Of a stretch of 64,000 bases of DNA, positions 29,538 through 38,680 are shown piece after piece. The stretch comes from Marinobacter adhaerens HP15 (lineage in GTDB: Bacteria > Pseudomonadota > Gammaproteobacteria > Pseudomonadales > Oleiphilaceae): the NCBI RefSeq assembly GCF_000166295.1, contig NC_017506.1, positions 4,216,001-4,280,000 of the forward strand, written 5' to 3'. The notes below the pieces were generated by a model. It was not told the DNA's origin. It searched no databases and saw only the letters and a list, made by a program, of their open reading frames with translations. Positions within the stretch are counted from its first letter, which is position 1. Every line of letters begins with the position of its first letter. The position numbers were made by a program, and so were the translations under genes.

Positions 29538-30308
29538 TTACGCGCCTTCCGGTTCAGCCACTTTTTCACGTTCCTTGGGCGGCAGGTAGCTGGAGAGCAT
29601 CTGCTCGATGATGCGCGGGTTGGTACCCTCCTGGATGGCAACCAGGGCATCAATATAAAGCGACTGCATGCGCGCTTCCTCGGTCATGCGCAGAGAGAGC
29701 TTGTCGGCAATCGGGGTGGCAATCATGGTGGCAATCATGGCGCCATAAAGCGTGGTCAGCAGGGCAACGGCCATGGCCGGGCCGATGGATTTCGGGTCTT
29801 CCATGTTCGACAGCATCTGAACCAGACCTATCAGCGTACCGATCATGCCCATGGCCGGCGCCACGTCCGCCATGGCCGTGAAGACCTTGGCGCCGGAGCG
29901 GTTGTGGTCGAGAGTCATCAGGCGCTCCTTGTTCAGAAGCTCCTTGATGGTTTTCCCGTCCTGCCCGTCCACCAGCATCTGGATACCCTGTCCAAGGAAC
30001 GGGCTGCTGATCTCTCTGTCTTCCAGCCCCAGAACCCCTTCTTTCCGGGCCACATTGGCAATATCCACCAGCTCCTCAATGCTCGCCTGGGTTTCCGGCA
30101 ACTTGAACTTGAAGGCGCGGGCAGCAGCTTTGAAGGCACCCAGGAACTGGGCAAAGCTGAACTTGGCGAGAACAACCAGCATGGTACCGCCGACAACGAT
30201 CAGCAGGGATGCGGGATTGATAAATACCAACGGAGAGGTGCCAAGAATAACTGCCGAAGCAATGAGTAAACTAGCGCCAACAAGACCGATAAGAGTGGCG
30301 AAATCCAC
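29538..30308 (-). CDS. pomA: Flagellar stator protein PomA (MotA family)
   Basis: Four-helix stator subunit of 256 residues, close to PomA (about 253) and shorter than MotA (about 295). It begins MDFATLIGLVGASLLIASAVILG, has the cytoplasmic loop with charged residues that meets FliG, and has helices 3 and 4 near residues 150-205 (VAPAMGMIGTLIGLVQML). It couples ion flow, probably Na+, to flagellar rotation with PomB. No other flagellar gene is in the window. Confidence 0.92.
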   Translation of the reverse strand: MDFATLIGLVGASLLIASAVILGTSPLVFINPASLLIVVGGTMLVVLAKFSFAQFLGAFKAAARAFKFKLPETQASIEELVDIANVARKEGVLGLEDREISSPFLGQGIQMLVDGQDGKTIKELLNKERLMTLDHNRSGAKVFTAMADVAPAMGMIGTLIGLVQMLSNMEDPKSIGPAMAVALLTTLYGAMIATMIATPIADKLSLRMTEEARMQSLYIDALVAIQEGTNPRIIEQMLSSYLPPKEREKVAEPEGA

Positions 30309-30376
30309 GGTATCTCCAGGTTTGGTTTGAGCAAGGCTGAGAAGGGGTGTGAGATTACCTTCAGATCAGAATTTAA

Positions 30377-30796
30377 TCAATTCGTCTGATGGGTTCTTTC
30401 CTGTTCTTCCTGCTGTTCTTTCCAGGCAGCATAGCGGTGAATATCGGACTCCACCAGCTTCAGGCACAGCGCAACAACGCCGGCGTCGTCCACCAGACCG
30501 AAGCCGAAAATCAGGTCGGGAATGACATCGAGGGGGTTCATCACATAGATCAGCGCACCGGCCACCGCTGCGATCGTTTTCCACGGAACGCTCCGGTAAT
30601 TGCCGTACCAGTAATCGCGGATCATCGAAAACATCAGCTTGATGTCGGCACTGAAGCGAGACAGTTTGCCGCTTTCTTTCACTTTCTCTTCAATACTGCG
30701 CTGGCGGTCGAGCAGCGTTTCCAGATCCGCCCGATGCACCTTGCTCGCCTCGGCGTCCAGTTGTTTCCGGGCGTTTTTCTGGTTGAACAATGCCAT
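30377..30796 (-). CDS. YkvA-family membrane protein (DUF1232)
   Basis: A conserved protein of 139 residues. The DUF1232 core is seen in VPWKTIAAVAGALIYVMNPLDVIPDLIFGFGLVDDAGVVALCLKLV (about 65-110), with the family NPxDxIPD motif. The N-terminal part is a charged helix. The function is not known. It lies 68 bases after pomA on the same strand's upstream side, and may or may not share its promoter. Confidence 0.85.
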   Translation of the reverse strand: MALFNQKNARKQLDAEASKVHRADLETLLDRQRSIEEKVKESGKLSRFSADIKLMFSMIRDYWYGNYRSVPWKTIAAVAGALIYVMNPLDVIPDLIFGFGLVDDAGVVALCLKLVESDIHRYAAWKEQQEEQERTHQTN

Positions 30797-30874
30797 CGAG
30801 AGGGTTCCTCACTTGCTTGATGCCTGAGTGCTCATGATCGCGCAGCTTCGCCGTCAATGCCAATGACAAGGCGT

Positions 30875-31132
30875 TTATCGGTGCTTGTACTGGGTCGGAC
30901 AATAGCCGCGGTCTACACCCTCGGGTCGTAGCTGGCGATGTTTGGTGTTGCGCCCGGTTACCCGCTTGCGCCATAGCCGGAAGCTACCGGGCTTGAGCTC
31001 ACGACGCATCAGGCGAATAACATCTTTTTCGCGAAGGCCATAGAGGGCTTCGATGGCCTCGAAGGGTGTGCGGTCCTCCCACGCCATCTCGATGATGCGG
31101 GAGAGGTCCGCCGGTTCAAACTGCTCTGACAT
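30875..31132 (-). CDS. DUF2805 / TIGR03643 family small protein
   Basis: An 85-residue protein beginning MSEQFEPADLSRIIEMAWEDRTPFEAIEALYGL, followed by the basic helix REKDVIRLMRRELKPGSFRLWRKRVTGR. This pattern is that of a small conserved family of unknown function, with the look of a helix-turn-helix DNA-binding protein. Regulation of nearby genes is possible but unproved. Confidence 0.8.
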   Translation of the reverse strand: MSEQFEPADLSRIIEMAWEDRTPFEAIEALYGLREKDVIRLMRRELKPGSFRLWRKRVTGRNTKHRQLRPEGVDRGYCPTQYKHR

Positions 31133-31202
31133 GGGGTTTCTCTGTTTGACTTACGTGTTCCCAAAGTACGTTTGAGCTGGCCAGTCGTCTCACCCGGCTG
31201 GT

Positions 31203-31796
31203 TTATTGGTAGTGCCTGTGCAGCCGGGCCGGGATCTGGGCCAGCTGTTTGTCGACCAGTGTGCGCATGGCGTGGGCGATTGGCCGGGTATCCAGCTCTG
31301 GCTCAAGCACATTGAGCAGATAGGCAACGGCCTCTGCCGTGGCCAGGCGGTGTTCTCCGGGCGCCTTTCGGATGGCGTAGGCGGAGGCCGGCGGATTGGC
31401 GAAATGGAAACGCGGCAATGCAGAGAGTTCCGGGTTCTGGTGAAGGATTTTGGCGGCCTTGCGCCAGGTGCCGTCGAGAATCATCCAGTGATCGAACTGG
31501 CGTACGTCTGAGGTTTCGAGCGCCTCACTGCCGGGCCCCGGAAACAGCAGGGCCGGGTGATGACTGCCGGCGACGGAATCAAACCCGGCCTGATGGAAAT
31601 CGCTCGGCATTTCGCCTGTGAAGAGCCTGAGATTTGCGAGGCACCGGGTGAGGATACGAACGGTACCCTTGGCATGGCCGACCTCGGTCGGGTGCTGCAG
31701 TATCGTCACCCCCGTGCGGTTTCGCACGGGGGCACACGCTTCGCAAACACAGATATTCGGATGCATGCCGCAATCGGCGCAAATCGGTCTGGGCAA
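31203..31796 (-). CDS. DTW-domain tRNA-uridine aminocarboxypropyltransferase
   Basis: A protein of 197 residues with N-terminal zinc-type cysteines (ICADCGMHPNICVCEAC) and the DTW-family blocks ILQHPTEVGHAKGTVRIL and ILDGTWRKAAKIL, the last being this protein's version of the DxTW signature. Members such as TapT (YfiP) transfer an aminocarboxypropyl group from S-adenosylmethionine to a tRNA uridine (acp3U). The tRNA target here is by homology only. The stop lies close to the next reverse gene's end. Confidence 0.87.
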   Translation of the reverse strand: MPRPICADCGMHPNICVCEACAPVRNRTGVTILQHPTEVGHAKGTVRILTRCLANLRLFTGEMPSDFHQAGFDSVAGSHHPALLFPGPGSEALETSDVRQFDHWMILDGTWRKAAKILHQNPELSALPRFHFANPPASAYAIRKAPGEHRLATAEAVAYLLNVLEPELDTRPIAHAMRTLVDKQLAQIPARLHRHYQ

Positions 31797-31802
31797 CCCC
31801 TG

Positions 31803-33476
31803 TTACCCCACGAAAATACGCTTCGCCAGACCGGCCCCGCGCAAGCCCTGAATGGCCAGGGTGCTGACCAGTCCACCGATCATTGCGCCCACGACACCGC
31901 AGGTGAGGATATCCTGGCCGGTAAGGTAGAGCCCAGGGATGTCGGTCTTGGGTTTCAGCCACTCCTGTTCGAAGCGCTCGGGGTTGTGGTCCAGGCCGTA
32001 GAGCTCGCCCCGGCCGTAACGGCAGAACCAGGCGGTGGAAAGCGGGGTAGAGGTTTCCACGTAATCCACTTTTCCGCGCAGCTGGGGCAGTTTCTCGTAC
32101 ATCACTTCCAGCAACTGGTCGGTGATTTTTTGCTTCAGGGCCTCATAGTCGTCGCCCCGCTTGCCCCAGATGGTGCCCTGCCAGGGCTCGAACATCTCCC
32201 AGGTCGTCGGGGCGACGATCTCGATGGTGGAGGTGCCAGGCCAGCGGTTCTGGTAATCCGGATCCTTGGCTGCCGGAAAGGAGATGTAAACCACCGGGAA
32301 CTCGGTGTTGTCCGGGTCATCCAGAAACTGTTGCACGTTGCCGTCGTGGTCCGCGCTGGGATAGATCCAGAAATTGGTCCGCGGCAGGCCAAGTGCCTCC
32401 GGTGTGCCCTTCAGGCCGATGTAGAGGCCGATGTGGGGCATGGAGGGAATGATGTGCTGGCGTTTGCTCTTGTAGCCGATCTTTTCGGCGGACTCGGCGG
32501 GCAGCAGTTTTTCGAAAGTGTTGATAACTCCGGCGTTGCTGATGACCAGCGGTGCCCGGATTTCTTCGCCATCTGCCATGCGAACGCCGGTTGCCCTGCC
32601 TTTCTCCACCAGGATGTCGGTGACGTCGGCGTAGGTAAAGACTTCACCGCCGGGCTGCTGGATAACAGGGATAATAGTTTTGGCAATTTCCGACGCGCCG
32701 CCGACGGGGTAAAAGCCACCGTAGAGGTAATGTTTGGCAATCAGCGCATGGACCATAAAGCTGGACTGCATCGGCGTGACGCCGCAGTCGCCCCACTGGC
32801 CGGTGATAGCGCCGATCAGTTCCTGATTGTTGGTGAGCTCGCTCAGCACCTCCCACGTGGTCTTGTTGAAACAGTCAGGCAGGGCGACATCCAGTCCTTT
32901 GTTGATAACCGGGCTCAATATGCCGGGGGCGAGCTTGGAGAGTGTGTACCACTGCATGCCGTCTGCCACCTTGCCCAGCAGCTTTACATACTGGTCGATG
33001 GCTTCTTGTTCATCGGGAAAGGCATCGAGCAGGGAGAGACGCAGCCCTTCCTTGCCGGCGCGCAGATTCACGACCATTTCGCCCAGGAAGAAGCGGTCGT
33101 AGTTCTCGTCCATGGGGGCCCATTCCAGCTTGCCGTCGGTGATGTAATCGAACAGCCTGCGGCCCAGGGTGTGGGGAGAGCCCATGTCGCCGATGTAATG
33201 GACGCCTACGTCCCATTCGTAGCCGTTGCGAGCGTAACTGTGGGTATAGCCGCCGGCCGTGTAATGCTGCTCAAGCACGAGGACTTTCTTGCCCGCCTTG
33301 GCCAGGCAGGCTGCGGTGGTCAGGCCGCCGATGCCGGAGCCAATTACGATGGCGTCGTAGGGGCCTTTCAGGCGATTGGCCCGGTAACGGGTACCGATCC
33401 TGATCGTACTGGGCTTCAGTTTCTGAGAAGACGGACTGTTCACTTCAGTGCTTTTTACCACCATGCCTTGCCCCAC
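31803..33476 (-). CDS. Phytoene desaturase/RetSat-like FAD oxidoreductase
   Basis: A flavoprotein of 557 residues. The FAD-binding Rossmann motif is near residues 41-70 (AIVIGSGIGGLTTAACLAKAGKKVLVLEQH), followed by YTAGGYTHSYARNGYEWDVGVHYIG, typical of carotenoid isomerase and all-trans-retinol 13,14-reductase relatives. The C-terminus has the GLYLTGQDILTCGVVGAMIGG flavin end-motif. No carotenoid pathway gene is close, so the substrate is open; many bacterial members act on unknown lipids. It overlaps the next gene upstream by 22 bases. Confidence 0.85.
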   Translation of the reverse strand: MGQGMVVKSTEVNSPSSQKLKPSTIRIGTRYRANRLKGPYDAIVIGSGIGGLTTAACLAKAGKKVLVLEQHYTAGGYTHSYARNGYEWDVGVHYIGDMGSPHTLGRRLFDYITDGKLEWAPMDENYDRFFLGEMVVNLRAGKEGLRLSLLDAFPDEQEAIDQYVKLLGKVADGMQWYTLSKLAPGILSPVINKGLDVALPDCFNKTTWEVLSELTNNQELIGAITGQWGDCGVTPMQSSFMVHALIAKHYLYGGFYPVGGASEIAKTIIPVIQQPGGEVFTYADVTDILVEKGRATGVRMADGEEIRAPLVISNAGVINTFEKLLPAESAEKIGYKSKRQHIIPSMPHIGLYIGLKGTPEALGLPRTNFWIYPSADHDGNVQQFLDDPDNTEFPVVYISFPAAKDPDYQNRWPGTSTIEIVAPTTWEMFEPWQGTIWGKRGDDYEALKQKITDQLLEVMYEKLPQLRGKVDYVETSTPLSTAWFCRYGRGELYGLDHNPERFEQEWLKPKTDIPGLYLTGQDILTCGVVGAMIGGLVSTLAIQGLRGAGLAKRIFVG

Positions 33477-33961
33477 ATTTCCGGATTGGCCCAGTTCTCT
33501 GGATTGTTCCAGGCCCGTTTGTGGTTGTAAGTATCCAGATTGTAGGTGTACAGCGTGAGTGCGCCGTTATCATTTTCCAGTTCGGCATGGCGACGGAAGC
33601 CAAGGCCGATGAAATCAGTAAAGGCCCAGCCTGGCGCTTCGCCAACCAGCACCGCGATCTGATGGGTTCCATAGTTTCTTAGCTGGCCCAGCAGCAGGGC
33701 GCCTTCATCATGAGGCAGGTGCTCCAGGGTGCCGGTTATCAGCGCCAGGTCTGCAACCCGGTCGATGTGCAGCCTGGCGTTGGGGTCGATGGTGTCGAGA
33801 GTTCGAACATCGACGCCATCCTGGTGGTTCTGCCACATCCGCGATATTTCGGTTGCGAGGCTGCCGCAACTCACCAGGGTTGCCGGTGAGCTGGTTTCGA
33901 TGATGCGGGCCAGTGTCTCCCGTGCTGCATCCGAGTTGCTGTTGTCCGTCATTTCCGCCAT
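33455..33961 (-). CDS. Conserved hypothetical protein (DUF6231-like)
   Basis: A soluble protein of 168 residues with no signal peptide. The middle (residues about 50-115) resembles a small methyltransferase-like fold: an acidic strand, then RVADLALITGTLEHLPHDEGALLLGQLRNYG. The end is rich in Trp and Asn (RAWNNPENWANPEMWGKAWW). The start ATG 33961 has AAAGGCGA before it. It lies between the flavoprotein and the cryptochrome and is probably co-transcribed with them. Function unknown. Confidence 0.75.
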   Translation of the reverse strand: MAEMTDNSNSDAARETLARIIETSSPATLVSCGSLATEISRMWQNHQDGVDVRTLDTIDPNARLHIDRVADLALITGTLEHLPHDEGALLLGQLRNYGTHQIAVLVGEAPGWAFTDFIGLGFRRHAELENDNGALTLYTYNLDTYNHKRAWNNPENWANPEMWGKAWW

Positions 33962-33977
33962 GGCGATTCGCCTTTTA

Positions 33978-35300
33978 CTACAGGGGCCAGTCTGCCGCAT
34001 CCACTGTGTGTAAGCCTACGGGCTGATCCGCATGCCCGCCCCAGCGGTCAATAAAGGTGCCGGTGGGATCGTACTGCTGCGTCTGTTTTTCGAGGTTGAA
34101 CTGCCGCAGGCCTCTCGGGTCCGCCCCTACGCCAGCCAGGTACTGCCAGTTGCCGTAGTTGCTTCCTACATCATAGTCGATCAACTGCTCCTCAAACCAT
34201 GCCGCTCCGTAGCGCCAGTCCAACCCGAGTTCGTTGATGAAGCAACTGGCGACCAGCTGTCTGGCCCGGTTGCTCATGTAACCGGTTTCCCGCAGCTGGT
34301 TCATTGCGGCGTTCACGATCGGATATTCGGTGTTGCCCTGGCACCAGGCCTTGAAACGATGGCCGTAGAAGGTGCCATGCCGGCGTTTGCGCTGGACGCC
34401 GTCCCGGCGGAACAGGTTGGCGCCATGTTTCAGGGCGTACCAGTAGAAGTATTCGCGCCAGAGGAGCTCGAACCAGAGCCAGTAGGTGGATTCGTTTTTA
34501 GTCTCGCTGGCTTCGTATTCGGTGATGGTTTCTGCTACTTCCCGGACCGAGAGACAGCCGTTGGCCAGCCAGGGTGAGAACTTGGAGGAGGCATCCCAGG
34601 TGTCCAGGGCGTTCCGGGTTTCCTTGTAGCGGTCAATGCTGTGGTTGCCATAGAGGAATTCCTGCAGCCGCGCCAGGCCGGCGGCTTCACCACCCATAAA
34701 CTGTAACGGATGAACCGGTTCCGGTATCGGCGGGCAGTCGCCGCGATTGTCCTCCGGGAATCCCGGCGGTGGCGGTAGGGCCGTCAGGGTGCGGATTCGC
34801 AAGCGCTCTGAACAGCGATCTCCGGTTTTCTCAACTTGCTTGCGGAACTGGGAGAAGGTATCCGGCAACTCCTCGAGCGCCATCGGCAGGGAACCCTCGG
34901 TGAACAGGCTCAGAGTCTCGAATTGCTGGAATACTGCCTTGGGCAGCCTGTCCTTGATGGCTTGCCACTGACCGGCCTCCTGGGTGCCCGGAAGCCGGGA
35001 GCGGACAACCCGTTCAATGCTGTGGGCGTGCGCAAGTTGCGGAATGACCGTTTCCGGCTCACCAAAGGCGATGTGGAGCCGCTGGCCCAGTGGTCGAAGG
35101 CTGCGTTCCAACGCCATCAGGCTCTGCCAAAGAAAGCGCCACCGATGATCCCCCATAGCCTTGCTCTGCAGGGGACCGGGCGCAAACCAGCGCGGATCGA
35201 CCACATAGAGGCAGAGCAGCATGTCGGACTTCGAGGCCGCCAGCAACGAAGCGTTGTCGTGCAGGCGAAGATCCCGCGTAAACCAGTAAAGCGTGCGCAA
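33978..35300 (-). CDS. Cryptochrome/photolyase, DASH family
   Basis: A blue-light flavoprotein of 440 residues. The N-terminal photolyase domain starts LYWFTRDLRLHDN. The FAD-binding part has LLWREYFYWYALKHG and DYDVGSNYGNWQYLAGVG, which are DASH-type blocks. DASH proteins repair cyclobutane dimers in single-stranded DNA, and some sense light. I set the start at TTG 35300, with GGAG 8 bases before it; an open frame to 35441 adds 47 unlikely residues and eats into the divergent gene's promoter. It is divergent from adhC across 168 bases. Confidence 0.88.
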   Translation of the reverse strand: MRTLYWFTRDLRLHDNASLLAASKSDMLLCLYVVDPRWFAPGPLQSKAMGDHRWRFLWQSLMALERSLRPLGQRLHIAFGEPETVIPQLAHAHSIERVVRSRLPGTQEAGQWQAIKDRLPKAVFQQFETLSLFTEGSLPMALEELPDTFSQFRKQVEKTGDRCSERLRIRTLTALPPPPGFPEDNRGDCPPIPEPVHPLQFMGGEAAGLARLQEFLYGNHSIDRYKETRNALDTWDASSKFSPWLANGCLSVREVAETITEYEASETKNESTYWLWFELLWREYFYWYALKHGANLFRRDGVQRKRRHGTFYGHRFKAWCQGNTEYPIVNAAMNQLRETGYMSNRARQLVASCFINELGLDWRYGAAWFEEQLIDYDVGSNYGNWQYLAGVGADPRGLRQFNLEKQTQQYDPTGTFIDRWGGHADQPVGLHTVDAADWPL

Positions 35301-35429
35301 CGTAAGAGCTCCTCTCTCGGTATCTGTCAGCTGTGAGAAGATACGAGCCAGTTCCGAAAAAGATTTCGCCGCCCATCTGGTTGCGCACTTCGTATAGAAT
35401 GAACGAACAGCCGGCACATCGTGGCGTGA

Positions 35430-36581
<1,152 letters not shown>

Positions 36582-36664
36582 ACTGATGCAGTCGTGAGCA
36601 GGTCAGGCCGGTTTGGCCTGCTCCATTCCCATTGCTGGCCGATGTGGTTCAAGAGGTCGTTTGC

Positions 36665-37261
36665 TCATCGGGATGAGTCGCCTTTCTTGGGAAACAACCA
36701 GAATGCGAACCAGCGAGTCATTCTCGGCATGAGCACATAACTCATCAACAGCATCACCACCGCGGTGACCAGCAGTGTTCTTACAAAAAGCGGTATCTGT
36801 GCCAACCAGTCTCCGAACATGACGAAGACGAGCGTGACAGCCGGATAGAGTGCCAGCCAACTGACAAGGGTCATCTTCCATTTGGGTGGTGGCGTCACCG
36901 GATTCTGGCCTGGCAGAGTGAACCAGGTGACGATTCCCGAAGTCACTTCCCGTTCACTGGGTTGAACCAGCAAACTTTCTATCTGCTCCAGCAGCTCCGC
37001 TCTCTCATTGGAAGCTTCCCATGCAGCAAGGGATTCCCGGTCTCGGAACTTGAACACGATGCGGTATTCGGGATCGTCGGGTGACGCCGGCCGGAACATG
37101 GCAGTACCGAGATATCCCGGAAAACGCGATGCTCGTTCGGTCATTTTGCTGCTCAGAGCCTCGAACTCTTCCTGATTGCCTTTTTTGACCCGTCGAGAGA
37201 CGACAACTGTCAGAGGATCTGTTGGACCTTGTTGGCTGGCAGTTGATTGGCTATCCATCAT
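36665..37261 (-). CDS. Antibiotic biosynthesis monooxygenase-domain membrane protein
   Basis: A protein of 198 residues. The N-terminal half (about 15-110) is an ABM-type ferredoxin-like domain (LTVVVSRRVKKGNQEEFEALSSKMTERASRFPGYLGTAMF); the C-terminal half has two membrane helices (about 128-150 and 155-180). ATG 37261 follows TTGAGGAT. It lies after the terminator of the DUF1329 operon, so it is probably transcribed on its own. The ABM fold is often used by heme- or quinone-related enzymes, but the function here is unknown. Confidence 0.82.
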   Translation of the reverse strand: MMDSQSTASQQGPTDPLTVVVSRRVKKGNQEEFEALSSKMTERASRFPGYLGTAMFRPASPDDPEYRIVFKFRDRESLAAWEASNERAELLEQIESLLVQPSEREVTSGIVTWFTLPGQNPVTPPPKWKMTLVSWLALYPAVTLVFVMFGDWLAQIPLFVRTLLVTAVVMLLMSYVLMPRMTRWFAFWLFPKKGDSSR

Positions 37262-37282
37262 GTTCAATATCCTCAATGATCC

Positions 37283-37309
37283 AAAAAAGGGGCCCGCAGA
37301 AGCGGGCCC
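37283..37309 (-). terminator. Terminator of the DUF1329 operon
   Basis: GGGCCCGC and GCGGGCCC form a perfect 8-bp GC stem with a 4-base loop. On the reverse strand it is followed by six T residues. It lies 28 bases after the DUF1329 stop codon and closes the YCF48-RND-DUF1302-DUF1329 operon. Confidence 0.93.
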
Positions 37310-37336
37310 AATGGAGAAGCAACAAAGATCCGTGGA

Positions 37337-38665
37337 TCAGCTTCCGGTTGCCCGGAGGTGTTGAACGTTGAACATCTGGGGCGGCGACAGTTCCGGATCA
37401 ACCTGTCCCTTGAACTGGCCGGTGGTGCAGTGGCTGGCCTGGACGTCAATCATGCTGAAGCTGTCGTCAATGGACACACCGCTGCCCTTGTTTTTCGGCA
37501 GGTGGTGATCGGGGTGTGCCTGGCCAATGGTAAAGGTCTTCCAGAGGCTACCCTTGCGGTCGTAGGACACGGTTCGGGGAATGGTGAAGGTTTGTGCGTC
37601 CATGAAATGAACACGCTTTGAGAGCGGGTGGCTCTCGTCCACAGGAACGGATTCAACTTCGTAGACCTTGCGCAGCTGCCAGGTGATATCCGGGAAACAG
37701 CCACCCTGGCCACTGAAGGACACAACCTGATAACCATCACTGTCGCTGTGGGTTTCGGCATCCAGCGTCAGATCATTGTGGTTGTAAAAGGGCATCAGCA
37801 TGTAGCGAGTGCCTTTGTAGGTCCAGTTCATGTCTGAAATCCGGCCGTTATAGCCCTCAAAGTCCTCGATCATCAGATCAGAGCCGAGGAACGCGTCGGT
37901 GACCTGGCCAGTTGCCAGACGACGGACCCGACGCTGGAAGCCCAGGTACAACCAGGAGTTGTCCCGCTTCAGATCGTCCGCTGCACGATGGATCAGGAGC
38001 TGGGTGTTCCGGACATCAGCCGGGTCCAGTACCTGCACATAAATCGCCCGGAACAGGTCAGACGGGTTCGGCGTGATTTCTGGCGTCGGTTCCTGGATGA
38101 CCCGGCCTTTATAGTTCAGGAAGTGGAAGTTGAACTTGATAGTGCGTTCCACCTTGCCAGAGTCCATGTCCCGGTATTTCCAGTAGAACGGGTAGATAGC
38201 CGCGCTGTCGCCCCAGTTGTAGCCATACTTGTAGTTCCAGGCCAGCTTCTCGCCGGCTCGTGGATCGTTGGCGTCAGGTTCTTCGGGGAAGGGGCGGCCC
38301 GCACTCCAGCCACTGATCTCGCCTACCTCGTTTCCAAGAGACACCTGTCCCAGCGAAACCCGTGTAGCTTCGACATAGTTCGGATGCAGATCAAAGGAGG
38401 TGGTCTCGCCTACGGTGATGGTGGTCATGCCCTGCTCGATAAAACCGTAGAATGCGGGATCGATGGCGTCCTTGAACTGGGCAACGTTGCTCTGGTCAAT
38501 GACCATTCCGGCTTTTAGTCCATCAAAGCTCGGTGTCTCTGTGTTGTAGGGATAGAAGGAGTTGGTAATAACTGCTTCATCGGCCATTAGCGCTGTCGAC
38601 ATCAGGCCTGCCGTGCAGCCAGCCATCAGCCATCTAAAAACGGATTTGTTCTTTGTCGTAGTCAT
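37337..38665 (-). CDS. DUF1329 outer-membrane-associated protein
   Basis: A secreted protein of 442 residues: signal peptide about 1-28 ending in TALMADE, then the DUF1329 domain over almost the whole length. The domain is rich in beta strands and aromatic residues, with an LolA/LolB-like fold by family description. It is last in the four-gene operon driven by the sigma-54 promoter at 44156-44171, and lies 15 bases after the DUF1302 gene. DUF1329 and DUF1302 genes often sit together near degradation genes for steroids, hydrocarbons and aromatics; the molecular function is not known. A role in moving hydrophobic molecules across the envelope is my inference. Confidence 0.88.
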   Translation of the reverse strand: MTTTKNKSVFRWLMAGCTAGLMSTALMADEAVITNSFYPYNTETPSFDGLKAGMVIDQSNVAQFKDAIDPAFYGFIEQGMTTITVGETTSFDLHPNYVEATRVSLGQVSLGNEVGEISGWSAGRPFPEEPDANDPRAGEKLAWNYKYGYNWGDSAAIYPFYWKYRDMDSGKVERTIKFNFHFLNYKGRVIQEPTPEITPNPSDLFRAIYVQVLDPADVRNTQLLIHRAADDLKRDNSWLYLGFQRRVRRLATGQVTDAFLGSDLMIEDFEGYNGRISDMNWTYKGTRYMLMPFYNHNDLTLDAETHSDSDGYQVVSFSGQGGCFPDITWQLRKVYEVESVPVDESHPLSKRVHFMDAQTFTIPRTVSYDRKGSLWKTFTIGQAHPDHHLPKNKGSGVSIDDSFSMIDVQASHCTTGQFKGQVDPELSPPQMFNVQHLRATGS

Positions 38666-38680
38666 TTTGGTTCCTCGTTA

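Noticed and set aside
36590..36640. Inverted repeat AGGCC-GGTTT-GGCCT after adhC as a terminator.
   Set aside because: The stem is short and broken further out, and there is no T run on either strand.
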